Positions 1 to 13,584 of a stretch of DNA of 64,000 nt are shown in pieces. The notes below the pieces were generated by a model that was not told where the DNA came from, ran no database searches, and was given only the letters and a program-made list of their open reading frames with translations. A program made the position numbers and the translations under genes. The first letter of the stretch is position 1; each line of letters opens with the position of its first letter. Origin of the DNA: Tachypleus tridentatus (taxonomy: Eukaryota > Arthropoda > Merostomata > Xiphosura > Limulidae); NCBI RefSeq assembly GCF_004210375.1, contig NC_134837.1, forward strand, positions 161,737,310 to 161,801,309, in the 5' to 3' direction.

Positions 1-797
1 TAAAGTTTGGTAATATTAACAACGAAAGGTAAATTTTAGTTATAGTAAGACACAAAATAACTCACTTTAATATCAGTAGTGGAAGTATGTGTGGTAATGA
101 AAAATCATGAACCGACAATCAGACCTTTATGTTTTCCAGATGTCATAATAGCAATGGAAGTACCTCTTACATTATCATATATTGTAATGTTTGGTTCTGG
201 CTTTAGCTAAATGGATGATAATTGTCTTGCCACATGTAATAATATTGAAGAAGAGGTAATTGACCAGTTTAACTAGGGTACAGACTTATCAAACCTCAAT
301 AGTATCGAACATGTATAGGTCTCTTTTGGAAGAAGAATTACATGTATTCAAATGACTCTGAACGCATGTTTTTCTGTAGTTGTGGATGTCTTAACAACAC
401 TCATTGTAAGCAAGCATATCATATTGATCACACAGTTTGACACAGTATACATTACATTAAAGTGAAATGTTTTAACTCTACCAAATATAAATCATAAACG
501 TAATATGAATGAGAAATTAATTCAATTTTGAACCAGATACAGATATTCACATAAATTAAGTATCAGAATGGTTGTAATTATTTTATAACAGTAATTTTGC
601 ATTAACATTAATAATGTGCTATTAATTCCATTATATTTCAGTTGCTTCTTGCAATATATATATGTGTGTAGGTATAAATTAACTTGTACGAAGTGAAAGT
701 TTAATATTAAGAGCGCATCCTATTTATTAATGGTTATATACTTGTGCTGTATAATACTGAGTACTATAAAGTAAAAGAATTTTAAACGTATACGAAC

Positions 798-3700
798 CGT
801 TGTCAGTGAATCAGATTTTAATGTCCCTTCAGGTTTCTCATCATTCACGATTGTCTCAACGCGTATCTTTAATTCAGTTTTATCAGGACTTGAAGCAGGC
901 TTGCTCACGTTTTCTGCTCTTTCTGGTTTCTTTTCTACTGAGTGATTTTCATTTATTGTCTGCAATATGGTTGGTTCTGTTTGATTTTCCTTTAATACCA
1001 CATTAGTTTCTCTTTTATTGAACTTATTTGTTGGGACCTTCTCACACTCAGGGATCATTGAAACAGCTTCCAAAATGTCTAATTCACTGGGGGTGATCTT
1101 TTTAGTTACAAGCTCCTGGTCTTCTAGCTTCGTGTAGGCAAAAACACCACAAGACCCGAGGATGCGGTTTTTTAGAGCTTTCCATTTGCCCCGGGCTTTT
1201 TCATTCACATTGCAGAAGCAACAAAGAACACTAAATAAAAAATAAATGAGAAATAAAAACGCGATTTTTTTTCTTTCAGTTTTCTATATAAACAATACTA
1301 TTAAAGATTAACTCTAAATAGTTGTCTTTTTTGTTGGTTTTATCGTTAGCAAACAGATCTACAAAAACACTTGATAAACCACCATGTAGAAATGTTAACT
1401 ACAATTGAAAAGTTATTTTGACCTCATTTGTAAGGTTAATTAAACATATTCAGCTTTACAAGGTTCACATTTGTGTTTTCACAAATTAACTACCAAAGGG
1501 GCACTGAACACACTTGACATTTTCAAATATCCAACCCTACTATTCAATTAAAAGATAATTGGGTATTGAGGTCAGATGCTCTCTCACCCCTGTTCCACAT
1601 ACTTTAATTAGCAAGAACTGGAAGATAACTTGTAACTTACCACAGAGCAATAAGACAAATCGAAATTAGTGTCAGCTCTTCCATCCACCAAGGATATCTT
1701 ACAACTGTTGGTTTGGAGGCCCAGGGGAAAGTAAGCTTGAGAACCACTTCAGTTGGATCTTAAGAGAGAGTTGTTTTACACATTGTATCGATTACATAAA
1801 ACAGAAAGAAAACTTCAAATGTAACTTAATAACAAAGTGTATAATTCTTTAAACTAAAATAAACTTGATTTAACATATTAAAATTACAATTAAATAAATA
1901 TGATATTTCTTATATATTTTCATATTAAACATTGATAACAACCTTTACAAGTTGACAACTGTAAAATAGATTTTTCTTTACACTTTAAACGATAATTAGC
2001 AAAGAAAAATGACGCCTGTTATATTATTTGAGCTCCTTACTAGTAGACAAATAGTACAGTTATGTAATAACAACAACTATATAGTTATATAACGGGAAAT
2101 CAGTCAGGTTTTCCAACATATTTACTTTGTGAGACGATATATCACGAAACCTTCTGACTTTCCATTCCAAACACACGTGATCAGACGATATAAGAAAAAT
2201 CTCGACATTTTCTTTACGATAATGTACATATTATTCAACTCAGTATAACACAGTGAGTAAAATCAACTTCGATTTACTTAACTTGTAAGAATATATAACA
2301 CAAATTAAACAAACCGTCTTTCCATTGACTAGTTAATAAAGCCAGTTTGTTTAATCGCTATTCATTTACTGAATTAAGTTTTATAATTAGCTTCTTCACT
2401 TATTATGGTACACAATTATATTTTGCTATCGAATCGTATCTACTGAATGGTAGTTTCTGCGTTTTTATAACACTATTAAAACAGTAATTTTACAAATTTC
2501 TCTTTACTCTAAATTTCCCAGATAAAGAACGATACCATTTTGACCACAAACACTGAACGTCGTACGTCAATGCTCATGAAGTTTTTTCGCTTACTTTGTA
2601 ACAATTCTTTCTAATAGTTTTGTTCAGAACTTACGAGACGGTGCTAACGTTTTGATAATCCAATGTTATTATAATCTTATATTAAGACATTTGTTTTGTA
2701 TTTGGACAACTTACTTTCTTTTATCACAAAAACGACATCATGTACACAAAATAAACATATTAAACATAGATATAAATTATGTTTTGGGACATACACTGTT
2801 TTAGTTAAATATCTTTACGTCTTTTTAGTAATAATGTGACACACACAGATGTGCTATTGAGACACCGTTATATTTGTTTGTTTTTCAATTTCGCGGATAG
2901 CTGAACGAGGGCTTTCAGCGCTAGCCGTTCCTAATTTTGAAATGATATACTGGAGGTAAGACAGCTATTCAATACTATTTGTCGTAAATGTTTGAGCTCA
3001 TCTTTAAAAAGAGTAGTATGATTTCTCAGTAAAACCAAATCTTTTTAATGCATTAAAAACCATGAAAGTTATGAAGAAGTATCGTATTATAACAATCTGC
3101 CTGAACAAAAATAAACATCTTTAAAATGTTAAGGAAACAATAAAAGAAAACTTTAAAACCCTTTTGTTTCATTACTTCTACAAAGATCTTTATTATCAGC
3201 TCCTTCTTCATCAGTAATTTTATCTCCAGGGCAAGGTATACAGGCGTCAGCAGCAAATGATGTCATGTAAGTCCCTCCTGGACACGGCAGGCAGTGAGTT
3301 TGGAATCCATTGTCATAGTGACCAGGAGGACATGGATCTGAAACCGTTAAAAGTACATAGTTAAACATTTATTTACCCAGTGTTAATTTTTATCGTTCTA
3401 ACAACGTCTTTAGTATCAAAAAACGTATTTGTTTAACCAAAATTCCATATTTTTAAAAGTCTTTCATCTATTTGTGTTTAATGTGAACAGGTTAAAGTAA
3501 TTGAGTATCATATATACTTACAACACCTGTAAACATCTCTTTGGTATCCTCGAGTACAGTTGAGATTCTCGGCTGGAACATACACTGGGGAAAACAACAG
3601 AGAGTTAATATTTTTGTAAGCACCTTTTGTGTCACCGTTGGAATTTTAAGGTTTCTCACAATGAGCACGACGCACTAGTTATAATATTAATTATAACTCG

Positions 3701-6700
3701 CTCTGTAAAATAACAACATAAATGTTACTTTTCGTGAGAAAAATAAAACGTGTCGTGCTTCAAAACAGTTTCTTAACAGTAGACTTTTGTTTCTTTATGT
3801 ACTTCCTGATGGAGTTCACTTATGAAACCAATCACACAAACTTGGAAATTTATGAAATTACACACGATCTTTTTTTTATTGATACATTAGATTTCCGTTG
3901 GTGTTTCCCTTGCAAAATTCTTATTTGTCACAGTTAAACGTGAAACCGTTGTCACTGTTTATGTTAATATCAGGTATGAAAATACAGGTTCTTTTGGGAA
4001 TATCACGTTGGTAAAATGTATCAGTATATGATTGTGTCTTGCAAACAACAAAATATCAAATAATATCCGTGTAATGCAGAAAATGCGTGATATGCATTCC
4101 GGGAAAATTTTTCATATGAAGTTAAAATAAAAGCAAATACTTAATATTTTGTGGATTTATCAAGATAAATAATATTGCGATATAACACCTTTCACTGTAA
4201 ATTTAAAGTATTGTTTATTCAAAATACGTTCTTAAAAAACTTCGTAGATATGGTTTGTATCTTTACAGTTCATAAGATTTTGATTCAACATTCATAAGTT
4301 GAGTTCATTATATCAAAATAACTTTGGAGCCTCATTACTTCTCTCTACAGGTTTTCCATAATCCATCTAGTCTCTGATCACATAGAAATCTATAATTACT
4401 ACATCAGTCACGTGACTGGTACATCTGTGTGTGCATATCTATCTAATTACTCAGCGGTTAGAAAACTGGGACATTTTTTTACGTACCGTCGCCTGGGACA
4501 CTTCAGCGGTTTTTATCTCTGACATTTGTGTTCGTACGACTTGTTGCAGGTCTTTTCCGAATTGTTCTGGCAAACCAAAATTATTTTTCGATGCTCTTAA
4601 GTACAATAAATATCTTTGTTTCCAATATTTTAAATTCTCATTTGAATATATTTTCATGATTTGGGCATATAAAAATTTACATTGGAAAGGTCTGTTACAT
4701 ACCTTTCCCAAAAGCTACCAATTTTCGGTTACATTACACCATTTACGAAATGTTAAGCTATGTCATGAAGTTGTTCTGATAAATTCTGTTTTGCCGTAAC
4801 TTTATATCAGATTAAGTCACATTATATGCCAGGTTGCATATTCTAAACTGTTTTGGTATGGCTTACTAATCCCTATAAAGTATTATTGCTATGAACATCA
4901 GTGACAGCCTCTGACTAATACTGTATGTTTATTACAGGAGTACCGATAATATTACGAGTTCGTCTTCATCACTGCCCTGAAAAGTTATTTCAGGGCATCT
5001 TCAGCATCAACTAATGGAATGTGATGCATCTTCCAAGAGTATATTATAGCTGTCAATATCAACATCTGCACCTTGGGTTGGGCAATGTCACCCATTACTG
5101 GAGTCCTGATTAGATGGAACAGTATATGTACGAACAAAGGGTCGTGAGGTTTATCTTTAGAATGTGTAGTATTGATGATAACATTTATAGTAATTATATG
5201 TCGATATGTTTACCAATACTTATTCATACCACACTTCAACATCGACACTTCCTCTCATGAAAAGTAAGAAAAACTGATTTCATGTTATCTCTAATGTAAT
5301 AATTCATTGTGAGTAGTTTTAACATTGTTGTCATAATCTATTTCATGCATTTATATTTCTGAGGAACCCACTTGAAGCTAATAAATTTTGCAGACATTCT
5401 ACAATGGGTAATTTAAAACTTTTTATCACAGAACTCATATATAATTCGACGTTTTAGGTTATAAAGCGATCAGGAAGGAAATTTGAGATACGGTGATATA
5501 GAGAAACCTCAGTCAACAGCACGATACTCACCCAGTCAATAACCCCAAATGCAATAAACAAAATACTTAAATTCTTGTGAAAAATAAAGCAAATACAATA
5601 CTAATGTCATTTATAAAATACTTTATGGCAACTTCCACGTATTTTACGTCAGAGAAACAAGCCCGAAACTCAAGACAACATTCATGTAACACAAAAAAAA
5701 TAGAATGTCACGTTTTTAAATTTAACACTGCAACTCAAATAAATGTTCTTCAGGTAACATTTAAATACTAAACAGAGAATCCAACTTCACCAGACAATAA
5801 ACCAAATAATTCCTTGTAATACAAGAGCAAACACACATTAAACCAATATAAAACACACTTTGATATCTGTATTAATAAAACTTAATAAATCTTGTTCGAT
5901 GTATTATAGTTTGAAGATGATACTTTTAATTTACAATATTTTATAATTTACAAAATATTCTGAAAATACTAAGAGTAATGCAGATAGTATTAATGGGAAA
6001 TTACACGAAGGTTGTTAAAAACTATCATTGGAAGATAAGACAGTTCAATTTTCATTACAATTAAATGATATACAAGATAACGTGTCGTTTATGAACGAAA
6101 TTGATAAAAACACAGTTTACTTAACGAAGATTTGAGTATTTTAAAATTCCTATCTGGTGCAGTAACAACAGTTTGATCAGCAGAGACAACTACATAAAGA
6201 AATTATTTATTTTGTAGGTGAACAAACGAATAATATGAATTATTTGACTCAACCAACTGAAAACTATGATTAGAAAAGTATCCAGATTATTGGTAAGTAT
6301 CACTAATATATCAATACATATCAGAGAAAAACAAAATAAAATATATAAAACAAGAGCTGAGATGTTAGTTTTCAATGACAAAATTCAGAATAATTAACGG
6401 TAGTTGGCTTTTACAGTGGAAAACAGTAGATCGGAGTTAGCTAAGTTAATACAAGCACTGTATGTGACCGCAAATAGAAAGTTAAGTTCTTGCTTTCTAC
6501 TCTGAGTAAGCTACCAAATCTATTAAACAAAAGCAAAAAGATTACTTCACACTTACAGTTTGTGGTCCCTACACAGTTATCAGATTTTCATTTATTACAC
6601 GCGGACTGACATTACTACAGCTACAATTAGAGGTACCTTGAAAATGTTTAAACAAATTGAAAAGAAATGCAGCTGTATATTGTAGCTGTATTAATATCAG

Positions 6701-9465
6701 TCCACGTGTAATTCATGAAAATCTGACAACTATATGTAGGGACCTTCAACTGTAAGTGTGGTGTAATCTTTCGCTTTTTGTCCAATATATTTGATAGCTT
6801 ACTTGGAGTAGAAAGCAAGAACTTAACTTTCTAATTAACTGTAGAGAATGAAAAGCTTTTCGAATGATCAAGCACACATAGTTATTCTTATAGCCAAACC
6901 ACATCGGGCTATTTACTGTGTCCACCGAGGGCAATCGAACTCCTAATCTTAGCGTTGTAAATCCATTGACTTACCGCTGTCCCATCGGAAGACTATTTCA
7001 TTAAAACAATAACTCCACGAACATAGTTATTTAAAGTTAAGTGTTAACTAATTTTATCTGTTTGCAGTCCAAAACTGGTTGCTTATCAGTTCGATTATAA
7101 GACTATAATCGTAACGTTTTTTAATGAATGATTAAATGGTACAATAGATTATATTACACGTTTTTAATCTGCGAGTTTTTGTTTCCATATTTCTCTGTAA
7201 ATTTGCACTCCACTTAAACTAAACACATACTTATACGACTTGGATTTAAATCTATTCATAAAGAATGTGAAAAAACAACGTATTTGCAAGTCATTTGAAA
7301 ATACTGAATCACAAGAATAAGAGGATCAATTTAAAAGAAAACACCAGTTTTAACAAATGAAGTTTTAATCAAAATTCCTTTTAACCAAAGAAATTATTCA
7401 GTCGCATTTATTCCAGTTTAAACATTAAATCATCGGGAGTGTAATATCATTGCTTCGCCAACTTAAACATTTTCTACCCATCCTGTACATATTTTACAAC
7501 GAATAAAAAAAATATATTTTTGATCGCTATAAATGAGACCTACTAACGGGTTCTAGCATTAAAGAAATCTCCTAAAACGAGATTTTCGCACACCACAGAC
7601 TTAAAATCGGTAATGAGCAAATTGATAAAAATGAGGCAGAAATATTTGCGAGCAAATGTGACGTTAAACAAAATTATTAGGCTTCACTAACCTCTGCACT
7701 CCCCATCAAAACCTTATACTATTAAAGAAACATCCATTTATGGTGAGAACGAAAATATGTAATTTGTATATATAAAAATAAATGTAGAGCTGAGTTGTTT
7801 ATGTTTGTGTGTTTTCTTTCAGCTAAGCCACGTCAGGCTATCTATCTGAGCTCACCGATGGGATTCGAACCTCTTATTGTAGCGTTGTAAATCCGTAGAC
7901 TTACCTCTGTACTAGTAAGGGGCAGAGCTAAGCTCGCAAAAAAAGAAAAGAAAAAAAAAGAATCGAACGGCAGTGGTATAAACAGTTTGAAACTACTGTA
8001 TAGAAACTTTAAATTGATTTTAAGTGTTGTGTATCAGTAAGAGTTTCAAATTTTTAACCAAATCTTTGAATACCTAAGGTTGATTTGTCAGAGAGTATCT
8101 TGTTTACTTTTAGCCTCGTTAACTAGCAAGCTCTGTAAGAGAAAAATCAGGAATTCCATAGCTCTAACCAATGAATACAAATGCTTTGCAAACGATAATT
8201 AATGACAGAATTAACTTTCTTTTTTCTTTGTATGAGCACCCGGCTTGGTTGTTTACAAAAACGTAAAACATAACATGAAATTTTTATTGTGAAATAATTA
8301 AGTTAAAAGTGATACTATTGTCAACATAATCTTTCGTATACATGGGAAATATAAATAATTTTGTAGTCAATACACATGTAAAAACGGGCAAATTTACATA
8401 ATGTCTGAATAAAACAATATATGATTGTTTGTGAATTTCGCACAAAGCTACTCAAGGGCTGTTTGTGCTAGCCGTCCCTAATTTAGCAGTGTAAGACTAG
8501 AGGGAAGGCAGCTGGTCATCACCACCCACCGCCAACTCTTGGGCTATTCTTTTATCAACGAAAAGTGGGATTGGCCGTCACATTATAATGCCCCCACGGC
8601 TGAAAGTGTGAGCATGTTTGGCGCGACAGGGATGCGAACCCGCCACCCTCAGATTACGAGTCGCACGCCTTAACACACTTGGCCATGCCGAGCCCTAACA
8701 GCGTATGAATCAAGATTTACATGTATTTATACTAAAGTTATACACAAATATTTAGAAGTAAGTACTTTTCGAGATTTGCGACTGAAATATAAATCCCTTT
8801 CACGTATCAGCCCTCAAATATATTCTCCCATCATGTTTTCGTTATACACGCTCCCAAGTCACAAAAGTAAAGTTTGAAGAGAATAGGCCTTTTCCATTTA
8901 CTTTTGGCATAAGCAATTAGAAAATAACATTTTGTGCCCAGAAACAAGAAAAGGTAAAATTTTCTTACACAGTGTAATCTTACGTATATACAGACAATTA
9001 TTATTTTTAATCAATACACATGGTGAGTGAAATATCAAACGAAAAGGTTATGGCTGAAATAAATTTAAAATCAAGATGGACGATTTCGATTTAGGTGTTA
9101 TTTCTGTTAAATTAGTGTCGTTTAATAAATGAAAATACGGTCTTTAAAAAAACCTTTAATTTACCTCTAACATCATGTTTGTAATCACCTTCACGATTTT
9201 TGCATGTGTAAATTCCCGCGTCTTCAAATTGGATGTCGGTTAGCACTAATTTGCCACCGTATTTTATTTGCGTTTTCTCACTATTAATAACTTGTTCATT
9301 GAGATTTGAGAACCAAATTACTGATTCTTCTCTCGCTCTTTTATAAGCTCGGTTTGAACAAATTAATGTGAGAGTAGAACCACGTTCAGTTTCGTAGACG
9401 AATCTAAAACCTGAAACAAGCAGGAAATTAGCGAAAATATAAAATAATTGAGTGTAATTAGCCAT
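798..9465 (-). CDS. Second copy of the Ig-domain membrane protein gene (partial, exons 1-5)
   Basis: Exons in transcript order on the minus strand: 9165-9465, 3522-3584, 3176-3337, 1641-1758, 798-1230. All splice sites match those of the complete copy at 30162-40848, and no frameshift or stop is seen in these exons. Exon 6 would lie left of position 1. The copies differ by a few bases, two of them changing amino acids in exon 5. It is probably the other allele and not a second gene. Confidence 0.8.
2873..2969 (-). mobile_element. SINE-1 tail fragment (left arm)
   Basis: Only the 3' third remains (gctagccgttcctaatttt). The mirror is 36659-36755. Confidence 0.75.
4451..4711 (-). pseudogene. 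Left-arm copy of the unrecognised coding relic
   Basis: This is the mirror of 34915-35181 and the copy with the longer open frame, 86 codons, ending MSQFSNR. A small host exon on the minus strand cannot be excluded, but it has no obvious splice connection to the Ig-domain gene, whose flanking exons already join in phase. Confidence 0.25.
6477..6831. mobile_element. 355-bp foldback MITE with TA duplication (left arm)
   Basis: The ends GAAAGTTAAGTTCTTGC and its reverse complement are the edges of a long imperfect palindrome covering almost the whole element, flanked by TA on both sides. This fits a non-autonomous Tc1/mariner-type element. The right-arm copy is 32794-33148. Confidence 0.75.
6855..6995 (-). 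mobile_element. SINE-3 (left arm)
   Basis: tRNA-like head with B box GGCAATCGAACTCC and a tail of the gatagcccgatgtggctttg type, directly after the 355-bp MITE. The mirror is about 32635-32770. Confidence 0.7.
7800..7925 (-). mobile_element. SINE-3, second copy (left arm)
   Basis: Head near 7915 (gtactagtaaggggc on this strand), B-box region gattcgaacct, tail toward 7800. The mirror is 31705-31830. Confidence 0.7.
8425..8695 (-). mobile_element. SINE-1, full length (left arm)
   Basis: Complete tRNA-like head, middle body (agttggcggtgggtggtgat) and tail. The mirror is 30936-31206. Confidence 0.88.
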
Positions 9466-10065
9466 TGAATTCTCTCTGCACTGTACGCTTTGTAAATCAC
9501 TTTCTGTATTGTTTCTAAGTGAAATATCAGTGTTACTATGCGCACAAAGTATTCTTGTTTGAATGACGTCATGAACTGAAGTAACATTGTTCGGTGGAAA
9601 AACGTTTTACTAACAATAATGATTGCAAAGTTTATTGCTTTCTGTCGTGTGAAAGACCTTAAACTGAGAAATTATAATCATGTTTATGTTTTGCATAATT
9701 TAGATTTAATAAACAATAACAACACTTGCCTGAGATTTCAACTTGAAATTTAGGTAAAAGCAAATAAAATGTATACGAAGTTTTGCTTTGCAATTTCTTC
9801 TGACAATACAAGTCTTAGTCGGTATTTATGATATCAACCATAATAAGACTGCTAACAGATGTCTCATGATACATGTAAATTATAATTGAGTAGTTATAAA
9901 TGTATAAACACTGTAACAATATTTAAATTGAAAAATCAGTTAAAGAATATTCACATATATAACTTGTGTGACAAATACTGCATTCCACGGTGTTATATAG
10001 GGATTAATGACTACAATTAGCTGTATCAAATATTTTGTTCTTCAAAACTAATATGATTTCAATAG

Positions 10066-10106
10066 TTTGTTTTTCGAATGTCGCACAAAGCTATTCGAAG
10101 GCTATC
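10066..10106 (-). mobile_element. Tail of SINE-1 interrupted by the THAP/SWIM element (left arm)
   Basis: This 3' part of a SINE-1 ends at the transposon boundary and resumes at 12282. The duplicated target gatttcaatag lies at 10055-10065 and again at about 12518-12528, which encloses SINE plus insert. Confidence 0.8.
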
Positions 10107-10196
10107 GAGGTTTGCGTGTGACGTCACTCTTGACCTAGTTACTGCTGACCGTGTTTATATTCCAACACAAGCGTGATTCATTGTCAAAAGTGTGTG

Positions 10197-11264
10197 ATGG
10201 TACACTCGTGTTGTGCATTTAACTGTTCAAATCGACGTGGACAGGCGGAAAATGTGTCATTCTACAGATTTCCTATAGATCCCGACCGAAGAAGACGATG
10301 GATTGCAGCTGTCAATAGGAAAAACTGGACACCCACAGAGCACACCAGACTTTGTAGTAAACATTTTGTGTCAGGTATCTATAATTCATCTATAGCCAGG
10401 CTGAATAAATTGAAACTTACACGCATGATATATGTACAGCAGAGCACACTGCAGCACCAGTCAAAGAAATGTTTTTTGCACACTTTTCTTTTACTTTTAA
10501 ATTACTGAATAGTAAATTTACTGAAGGAACAATATTATTCATGATGAATAGGTTATATAGCCATTTGTACATTAAGACAAAATGTTAATATCTCTTAAAG
10601 GACCAATTTAAGTGATTCATCAGAAAACTACAACTGGCACAAAATTAAATAGTGTGCAAATAATTAATTTGTTCGCTGTACATTCAGTTGTTAAACAATG
10701 TTCAGCATATTCAGTTATATATATATATATATATTAGTTAAAAGTGTACAGTGTATGTGTTATATATATAAATATTATCTGATCATGCTTGTAGGTCTAT
10801 ATCTTAACAAAATTATTGTACTCTGTTTCAGGGACGACGAGTGATGATCCCTATCACCTGACTATGTACCTTCCATATTTCATTTTACACGTTCTCCCCT
10901 GAAGAGAAGGAAAGCTGCTGAATTGTGTAAATATGAAAACAGGAAAGAAGTGACCAAAAGGAGAAAAGAACAACAAAAGAGACATGAAGCTACTGCTGGG
11001 CTGCTTGAACTTGCTTTCATAGAATCTGCTGGCACTGCTGCCACTGATAGCAGCTGTACTGATTCTGCTGATGAACTTGAAGCTACATGTGATAATTTTG
11101 ACTTGTGTACATCACAATATACAACTGAGACATGTATGCAGACGGAAATATCATTCATAGACTTAGTTAGACTTGAATCTGAATGGCAACGTGGGAGCAG
11201 ACTTCACCTAGTCCAGCCTTGCAGGTGCAGTGGGAAGATATTATCTCTCCATTCCTGCAACTAG
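10197..11264 (+). pseudogene. Left-arm copy of the THAP transposase fragment
   Basis: Exon 1 is 10197-10374 and exon 2 is 10832-11264. One C is missing in the CCCC run of the DDP codons (CCC here, CCCC in the right arm), which shifts the frame at the start of exon 2. The sequence is otherwise the same as 28363-29430. Confidence 0.65.
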
Positions 11265-12148
11265 CAACCCATAGCTTTAGTGGTGGTTCATTTAGCCGCT
11301 GAGAGTGGCACACCTGTAAAATAACAAAGAAAATATTAAGTTGTGTATATATAAGCTTTTAAAGACAACTGGGTATCAGGTTGGGATACATGTGTCACTC
11401 AAATAATAAAATAATATAAAAAAATAACAGAACAGCTAAATATTAAATTATTTTTACAGAAACCTAACATGGCTATTGACCAGCTTTAACGGTCTATGTC
11501 TACTTGTACTATTTATTATCTATATATTGATTCCTTACCAAAAATTAAGTTTTGAAACAGCCTAGACAATAAGGTATCTTAATATCATTATACAAACATG
11601 TATAGAAGTGCTCCTAGGCTAGAGCTTTGACAACAGTCAGTACACATGTAGTACAATAATATTGAACCATTTATTAAAATGGGGGGCTCTACTTTACTTA
11701 AGTATCTAGTCTTCGTCTAAAATGTAGTTAAATCTATCATACAGAGTACATGATACATGTATGTAATACAACATGATGTACAAACTTTTGCTGTAATGAT
11801 GACTTTATCCGACGTTGCCCTGGTTATCTGCACATTCTGTACAAATCCTACCACAAAGTACTTGTACGCATCAAGGCTTTTGTAACCTTTTAGACTTTCA
11901 TTTGTATAGGTGGAAGTCCTGTTTATCAAATATATATAAATGTCACCATATGTAATATATGGCAGATCTACTCCGGAAACAGTCTGACTCTGAACAACGT
12001 TGTCTTGGCTGGATATTACTGGCGTAAATACACGTGGCGGGAGCATATACGGGTCTCCTACACCCAGTTCCTTCACGTTTTCCTCATACCTGGCCTTATC
12101 AGCACCTGTCAGGTGTGCTACAAGTGATGAAAAGCCAGCAGCAGCCAT
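11167..12148 (-). CDS. SWIM zinc-finger protein of the transposon, truncated before YqaJ
   Basis: Exon 1 is 12148 to 11786 (121 codons) and exon 2 is 11313 to 11167, joined in phase 0 by a GT-AG intron. Exon 1 contains YITYGDIYIYLINRTS and LKGYKSLDAYKYFVVGFV, which are hallmarks of the SWIM-plus-YqaJ protein family found in many invertebrates. Exon 2 gives CHSQRLNEPPLKLWVAS and the SWIM finger C-T-C-x7-C-S-H, then stops. Full family members continue into a YqaJ-type exonuclease domain, absent here. The left-arm copy has the intact first exon. Confidence 0.7.
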
Positions 12149-12281
12149 TTACATGTGAATAGTACTGAATACAGCAGTTGTTAACTCGTTCAGTCATGCG
12201 GGATACTTGCCACCCAATATGGCGATATGTTTACAAACCTCGTTGTGGTCACGTGACACTAATAGGTTCACGCAAAACCTC

Positions 12282-12515
12282 TATTTGTGCTAGTCGTCCC
12301 TAATTTAGCAGTGTAAGACTAGAGGGAAGGCAGCTAGTCATCACCACCCACCGCCAACTCTTGGGCTACTCTTTTACCAACGAATAGTGCGATTGACCAT
12401 CACATTATAACGCCCCCACGGCTGGGAGGCGAGTATGTTTATTGCGACCGGGATTCGAACCCGCGACCCTCGGATTACGAGTCGAACACCTTATCACACT
12501 TGGCCATACCAGGCC
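12282..12515 (-). mobile_element. Body and tRNA-like head of the interrupted SINE-1 (left arm)
   Basis: Resumes at ...tatttgtgctagtcg, exactly where the consensus would continue after the tail at 10066-10106. The tRNA-like head (B box GGATTCGAACC in this strand) is at the right end. Confidence 0.85.
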
Positions 12516-12654
12516 AAGATTTCAATAGATCTTCCGTCCTGAAAACAGTAATATGTTCATTACGCTGTTCATGGTTGCCAGGTAAAATACTGTCACAGTT
12601 TTGTTGTGCTGTTGCAATAAAGATAATTCCCTGAATCAAATAAGCCTAAGATTT

Positions 12655-12760
12655 ATTATGTGTGTGTTTTCTTATAGCAAAGCCACATCGGGCTATCTGC
12701 TCAGCCCACCGAGGGAATCGAACCCCATACCGCTGTACTAGCGGGAGGCAAGATTTATAA
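12655..12760 (-). mobile_element. SINE-3, short copy (left arm)
   Basis: The head is shortened between A and B boxes; the tail (agccacatcgggctatctgc on this strand) is complete. The mirror is about 26851-26956. Confidence 0.65.
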
Positions 12761-12798
12761 TAAATATTATAGAAATTGCAAATGCTACTTTCCCCTCA

Positions 12799-13013
12799 GG
12801 CCCAGCATGGCCAGGTGGTTAAGGCACTCGATTCATAATCCGAAAGTCGCGAGTTCAAATCCCCGTTATAATGTGACGGTCAATCCCACTATTCGTTGGT
12901 GAAAGAGTAACCCAAGAGTTGGCGATAGGTGGTGATGAATAGCTGCCTTCACTTTAGTTTTACATTGCTAAATTAGGGACGGCTCGTCTTGTTTTACGCG
13001 AGATTAAAAAACA
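12799..13013 (+). mobile_element. SINE-1 with an internal deletion (left arm)
   Basis: The head jumps from the B box (gagttcaaatccc) straight to cgttataatgtgacgg; the roughly 40-bp linker present in other copies is missing. The mirror is 26597-26810. Confidence 0.82.
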
Positions 13014-13584
13014 AACCTATCTATTAATTTGACGTTAAGATACATTTGCTTCTAGATTTTTAAGTTGTTCATTTCTCAGTTAAACAACTGAAAACTGAGA
13101 AGAATAGCATGCAAAACTAACGTATAAATCAATCACACGATGGTACATGAATGAAATCCTTTGTTAAATGTAATTTTTGTTACTGTGACACTTCGGTTTT
13201 TGAAACGTAGATTTATGTTTTTATAAATCTTCAGTTTCATAAATATCTTGTTACGTATTTCTCTTCGTCTTTGAAGTGTGTTCTTGGATATTAAGGAGGT
13301 CCGCAGTGAAGCTTAACAGTATGGGGTTCACTGTAATGGGGCTTTATTTATATACGAATAAGCCTTTGGGCCCTTTTTATTATGGCTGACATTTTAATAC
13401 ATATATTTCTGAAAAGATGTCTACGAATTTGTGTCATTCGCTTATTCTAGATCTTTCTACAAGCCTATACAATGCGCATGCACATTATATACTGCACAGT
13501 ATAAATCTGAGCATCACTTGCTGTCAGCGGCAGTTCAGTTTTTTTCATGTTAAGGACGGGTGTATACTTTTACAGAGATCATTT

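Larger units (their letters stand above)
10107..12281. mobile_element. Internally deleted THAP/SWIM DNA transposon, ISL2EU-like (left arm)
   Basis: A 2.2-kb element starts GAGGTTTGCGTG and ends with its near reverse complement CACGCAAAACCTC, so it has short imperfect terminal inverted repeats. Inside are two gene 5' parts facing each other: a THAP protein (plus) and a SWIM zinc-finger protein (minus). It sits within a SINE, with TAT repeated on both sides of the insertion (a 2-4 bp target duplication, exact length ambiguous). The pairing of a THAP transposase with a SWIM/YqaJ nuclease gene fits ISL2EU elements as I recall them. Neither the DDE catalytic core nor the YqaJ domain is present, so this copy is non-autonomous. 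Confidence 0.7.
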
